Shown piece after piece: positions 61,588-64,000 of a stretch of 64,000 bases of DNA. The notes beneath the pieces are model-generated. The model saw nothing but the letters and a program-made list of their open reading frames with translations, was not told the DNA's origin and made no database searches. Origin of the DNA: Pseudomonas sp. Leaf58 (GTDB lineage Bacteria; Pseudomonadota; Gammaproteobacteria; Pseudomonadales; Pseudomonadaceae). A program made the translations under genes and the position numbers. How positions within the stretch are numbered: position 1 is the stretch's first letter; each line of letters begins with the position of its first letter. The DNA lies in NCBI RefSeq assembly GCF_003627215.1, contig NZ_CP032678.1, positions 558,001 to 622,000 on the forward strand, given 5' to 3'.

Positions 61588-62516
61588 ATGGCTGGCGCAA
61601 GCCTGCTGACCCTGATGGACGATGTCACCACCTTGCTGGACGACATTGCCCTCATGACCAAAACCACCACCCAAAAAACAGCCGGTGTTTTGGGCGACGA
61701 CCTGGCAGTGAATGCCCAGCAGGTCGCAGGGGTTCGAGCCGACCGCGAACTGCCCGTCGTCTGGGAAGTGGCCAAGGGATCGCTCAAGAACAAGGCACTG
61801 CTTGTTCCTGGGGCCATGTTGATCAGTACCTTCACGCCGTGGGCCATCACCCCTATCCTGCTGCTGGGTGGCGCCTACCTTTGCCTTGAAGGCTTTGAAA
61901 AAGTCGCGCACAAGTACCTGCCCCATGAACATGATCAGATGAGCACGCCGACAACAAGGCGGCTGCTGGCAAGACGCCGGCTGAAATCGAGAAGATGAAA
62001 ATCAAGGGTGCGATCAAGACGGACTTCGTCCTGAGCATTGAGATCCTCTCGATCGCCCTCGGTACCGTCCAAGGCGCCAGCCTGCTCAACCAGTTCCTGG
62101 TCTTGAGCCTTGTGGCTTTCCTGGTAACCGTGGGGGTTTACGGCCTGGTTGCCGCCATCGTTCGCCTTGACGACGTTGGCTTGTACCTGGAGAAGAAGAA
62201 AAGCGCCTTCGCTCAATCGATTGGTCGCAAAATTATCCTCAGTGCGCCTATTTTGATGAGGGTCTTAACCGTACTGGGCACGTTGGCGATGATACTTGTC
62301 GGCGGTGGCATTTTGACCCACTCCATCCCTGTGCTGAGCGATGCCATGCACCTGGTGGAACATGCGGTCACTGCAGTGCCCCACGTTGGAAAAGCGCTGG
62401 GCTTCGCAGTGTCCTTGATGGCTGAAGCTATTGTCGGCTTTGTTGCAGGTGCAGTGGTTCTCGCTTCCTTGAAGACGGTGTCCTGGCTCATCAAGCAGGT
62501 TCGAATCGGATCGTAA
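61588..62516 (+). pseudogene. DUF808 (YedI-type) membrane protein, frameshifted
   Basis: DUF808 proteins are inner-membrane proteins of about 300 residues with unknown function. The N-terminal half is typical ([56 protein letters not shown]). After HEHD the frame is lost and a basic tail ends at 61998. Adding one base near 61937 restores [19 protein letters not shown] and joins the C-terminal half (IKGAIKTDFVLSIEILSIAL), which has four more membrane helices, to 62516. The repaired length is 309 residues. It has its own promoter and terminator. The clean termini suggest a recent event or a sequence error. Confidence 0.85.
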
Positions 62517-62530
62517 AATAATGCACTGAT

Positions 62531-62556
62531 AAAGCCCCAGCTATGCAGGGGCTTTT
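62531..62556 (+). terminator. Rho-independent terminator of the DUF808 gene
   Basis: AAAGCCCC and GGGGCTTT pair across a nine-base loop and end in TTTT, 14 bases after the stop codon. Confidence 0.85.
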
Positions 62557-62652
62557 GTATTCCGATGCGAAAGCATTGTGCTCGTGCCGGGGGCATTCGC
62601 GCATGGTAATCCGACTTGGCCGGGTGTTACTCTGGGAAAAAAGAGGCTCATC

Positions 62653-63186
62653 ATGCTCACCCGCTATTTGGCCCCCTCGTTTGTGACATCCAGCTTTCTG
62701 TACCATGGCAGCCCCCATCGACAGGGCGCCATAGCCTTCGGACTTCCAGGCAACCAGGCCCCCACCATCACCGCTGGGCAGCCGTTCTACGTGACCAACA
62801 GCCTGAAATACGCCCGCCACTTTGCACGCGGAGGTGTCGTCTCGGCGCTGCAATTTACCCAAGGTGCCATCATCGACTTTCACCATCTCAAATTACTCGA
62901 TCATCTGCTCGATATCTACAATCAGGATCCCAAGATTGTCCAAGACGATGGGCCATGGAACGAGGAGTTTGAGGGCAGCATTGACGGCAGCCCCTACCGG
63001 TTACTGGAGTCACCCGCTGTTATGCAGTACTTGCAGGATCAGGGATTTTCAGCAGTCTTTTTGCCCGAAGATATCGAACTGAATGTGACTGCGCTGGCAA
63101 TTCTCGACGCTGGGAGTGTTGAGTTTTCACACATGATGCCTGAAAGCATCCTCAGGCATCATGACGAGGCATTTGACGGGCCTTAA
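62653..63186 (+). CDS. Hypothetical protein, possible ADP-ribosyltransferase fold
   Basis: A 177-residue soluble protein. SFLYHGSPHRQGAIAFGLPG followed by FYVTNSLKYARHFARGG has the spacing of the first two motifs of ADP-ribosyltransferase-like folds (YHGT, then FxTxSxxxAxxYA). The later segment FSAVFLPEDIELNVTALAIL resembles their last strand. This is a pattern-level guess. AGAGG lies six bases before the ATG at 62653. An 11-bp inverted repeat (63133-63143 with 63152-63162) lies within the end of the coding region and may fold in the mRNA. Confidence 0.6.
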   Translation: MLTRYLAPSFVTSSFLYHGSPHRQGAIAFGLPGNQAPTITAGQPFYVTNSLKYARHFARGGVVSALQFTQGAIIDFHHLKLLDHLLDIYNQDPKIVQDDGPWNEEFEGSIDGSPYRLLESPAVMQYLQDQGFSAVFLPEDIELNVTALAILDAGSVEFSHMMPESILRHHDEAFDGP

Positions 63187-63270
63187 TACGTGTTTGGTAA
63201 CATTTTATGGATGGCTTCAGCCAACCACCAGCCTCACATCCATCAGAATCATCTTGGGTGGCTCATTACC

Positions 63271-63531
63271 CTAGAACACCAGACCGACCAGCCAGGCTCC
63301 GACCTTGAACAGAAGCCAGAAAATCAAACCCAGTGCCGCGAAGAACACTACGTAGCAGGCGCCGAACTCTAGCAGGTGCTTGACTTTCTGTCGTGGTGAG
63401 AGCTTGTCATAGCCATCCCACATGCCTCCCCAAAAATAGGCCATCAGGTACAAAATGAACCGAATAAGCATGGCTATTGGGTTTCTAGAGAGTACCCACC
63501 ACACCTTCAACGCAATTTTCTTCACAACCAT
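63271..63531 (-). CDS. Small membrane protein
   Basis: An 86-residue protein with two likely transmembrane helices (AMLIRFILYLMAYFWGGMWD and ACYVVFFAALGLIFWLLFKV) joined by a basic loop (LSPRQKVKHLL). AAGGAA lies close to the ATG at 63529-63531; a GTG two codons later has better spacing. No family is recognised. Confidence 0.6.
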   Translation of the reverse strand: MVVKKIALKVWWVLSRNPIAMLIRFILYLMAYFWGGMWDGYDKLSPRQKVKHLLEFGACYVVFFAALGLIFWLLFKVGAWLVGLVF

Positions 63532-63663
63532 TTCCTTGTTTTGGTTTGGTCACGCTTAGCTGCTTGACCATTGTATTGCTGACAAACACCTCATGCCAAA
63601 CGACGGCTAAACCTGATAGTCGGCCCAAGCAGACATAGTGGATGATCTTGGCAACCATCTGGG

Positions 63664-64000
63664 CTAATGGAGGTGTTTTATAGGGCTCTGGGTATCCTGC
63701 AAGTCATCGAAGAGCCCCTCAACCCTAAGGATCTCACGAATGTCGTAGCACTTCCAGGGCTGATGGCCAATACAGCAAGTCCGCATTGAGTGCTTTGCCA
63801 AGACGCCCCTCGAATGTCGGTGACAATGGCTTGAAACGGGTCTTGAAGAATTGATTACTGGCAACTCGACATGAACCCCCGCCTGAATACCCGCTCGTAC
63901 GGCCCGTGGAGGAGCCTGAACCCTTGCCGAGAAACTCCGTTAAGACCTTGTTTCTTTGCGGTGATACACTGGGATGATTTAGCACAGCAGACGGAAGCGC
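63664..64000 (-). pseudogene. Gene open to the right edge, frameshifted
   Basis: The frame is open at the right edge (a GTG at 63985 is the first internal start) and encodes SVSPQRNKVLTEFLGKGSGS, SGYSGGGSCRVASNQFFK and TFEGRLGKALNADLLY. It stops at 63734. The next frame continues GHQPWKCYDIREILRVEGLF and stops at 63664. The junction near 63790 needs one base removed or two added, unlike the other breaks in the window. The function is unknown; the N-terminus may lie outside the window. Confidence 0.5.

Noticed and set aside
61725..61745. GGTTCGAGCC resembling a tRNA T-arm
   Set aside because: It lies inside the DUF808 coding region, and no acceptor stem or anticodon arm fits around it. No tRNA was found in the window.

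Overview
The window looks like accessory DNA from a very large plasmid (or comparable integrated element) of a gammaproteobacterium, most likely Pseudomonas. This is an inference. The elongation factor Tu is clearly of the Pseudomonas/gammaproteobacterial type, base composition is moderately GC-rich, and Shine-Dalgarno and sigma-70 signals are orthodox. None of the chromosomal neighbourhoods expected around tuf, recA, cca or mutM is present. Core-like genes instead stand alone among unknown genes, toxin-antitoxin modules, conjugation-type ATPase relics and short palindromes. No rRNA, tRNA, CRISPR array or intact insertion sequence was seen.

Layout. 1-3.9 kb: an unknown gene cut by the left edge, a frameshifted LysM/alanine-rich membrane protein and a secreted HExxH protein. 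4.2-9.1 kb: three tandem paralogues of an unknown 508-548 residue family. 9.2-14.7 kb: cca, a zinc-ribbon protein, a lipoprotein, a frameshifted zincless MutM-like glycosylase, a protein joining a glyoxalase-related domain to a degenerate PilT/DotB-type ATPase, and a YidD-like operon with two periplasmic proteins. 14.8-22.7 kb: an orphan RelB/DinJ antitoxin with a tandem operator, a ribbon-helix-helix protein, a stand-alone EF-Tu, CbrC, a second secreted HExxH protein, RecA with an extra C-terminal domain, and a sigma-32-like factor. 22.8-31.8 kb: an EF-Ts N-domain-like protein, an exoribonuclease-like protein, many small unknowns, two possible Cys-His-Asp proteins, and a DUF2269/saccharopine-dehydrogenase-like pair. 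32-40 kb: exported proteins and a PilV-like type IV pilin adhesin around an AAA+ ATPase. 41-47 kb: a zeta-toxin module, decayed genes and hipBA. 47.5-50.8 kb: an OGG-fold glycosylase facing a Shedu-like nuclease, a candidate defence pair. 51-53.5 kb: conjugation ATPase and antitoxin remnants, a 10-bp tandem repeat, and an ERCC4 nuclease behind a LexA2-like palindrome. 53.5-60 kb: a third HExxH protein and a run of same-strand genes that includes an AAA ATPase and a TOPRIM/topoisomerase IA-like protein. 60-64 kb: a ceramidase-like membrane protein, a frameshifted DUF808 protein and a possible ADP-ribosyltransferase-fold protein.

Themes. First, the element carries its own versions of translation and DNA-maintenance factors: EF-Tu, an EF-Ts-like domain, the CCA enzyme, RecA, a sigma factor, two DNA glycosylases, an ERCC4 nuclease and a topoisomerase-like protein. 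Several are structurally unusual. Second, at least seven genes share a tight promoter form, TTGACA (or one mismatch) with a 16-bp spacer; three of these share an identical 14-bp core. Third, about a dozen genes are split by frameshifts that are each repaired by adding one base. That pattern suggests single-base losses in the assembly at least as much as gene decay, so the pseudogene calls below should be read with that in mind.
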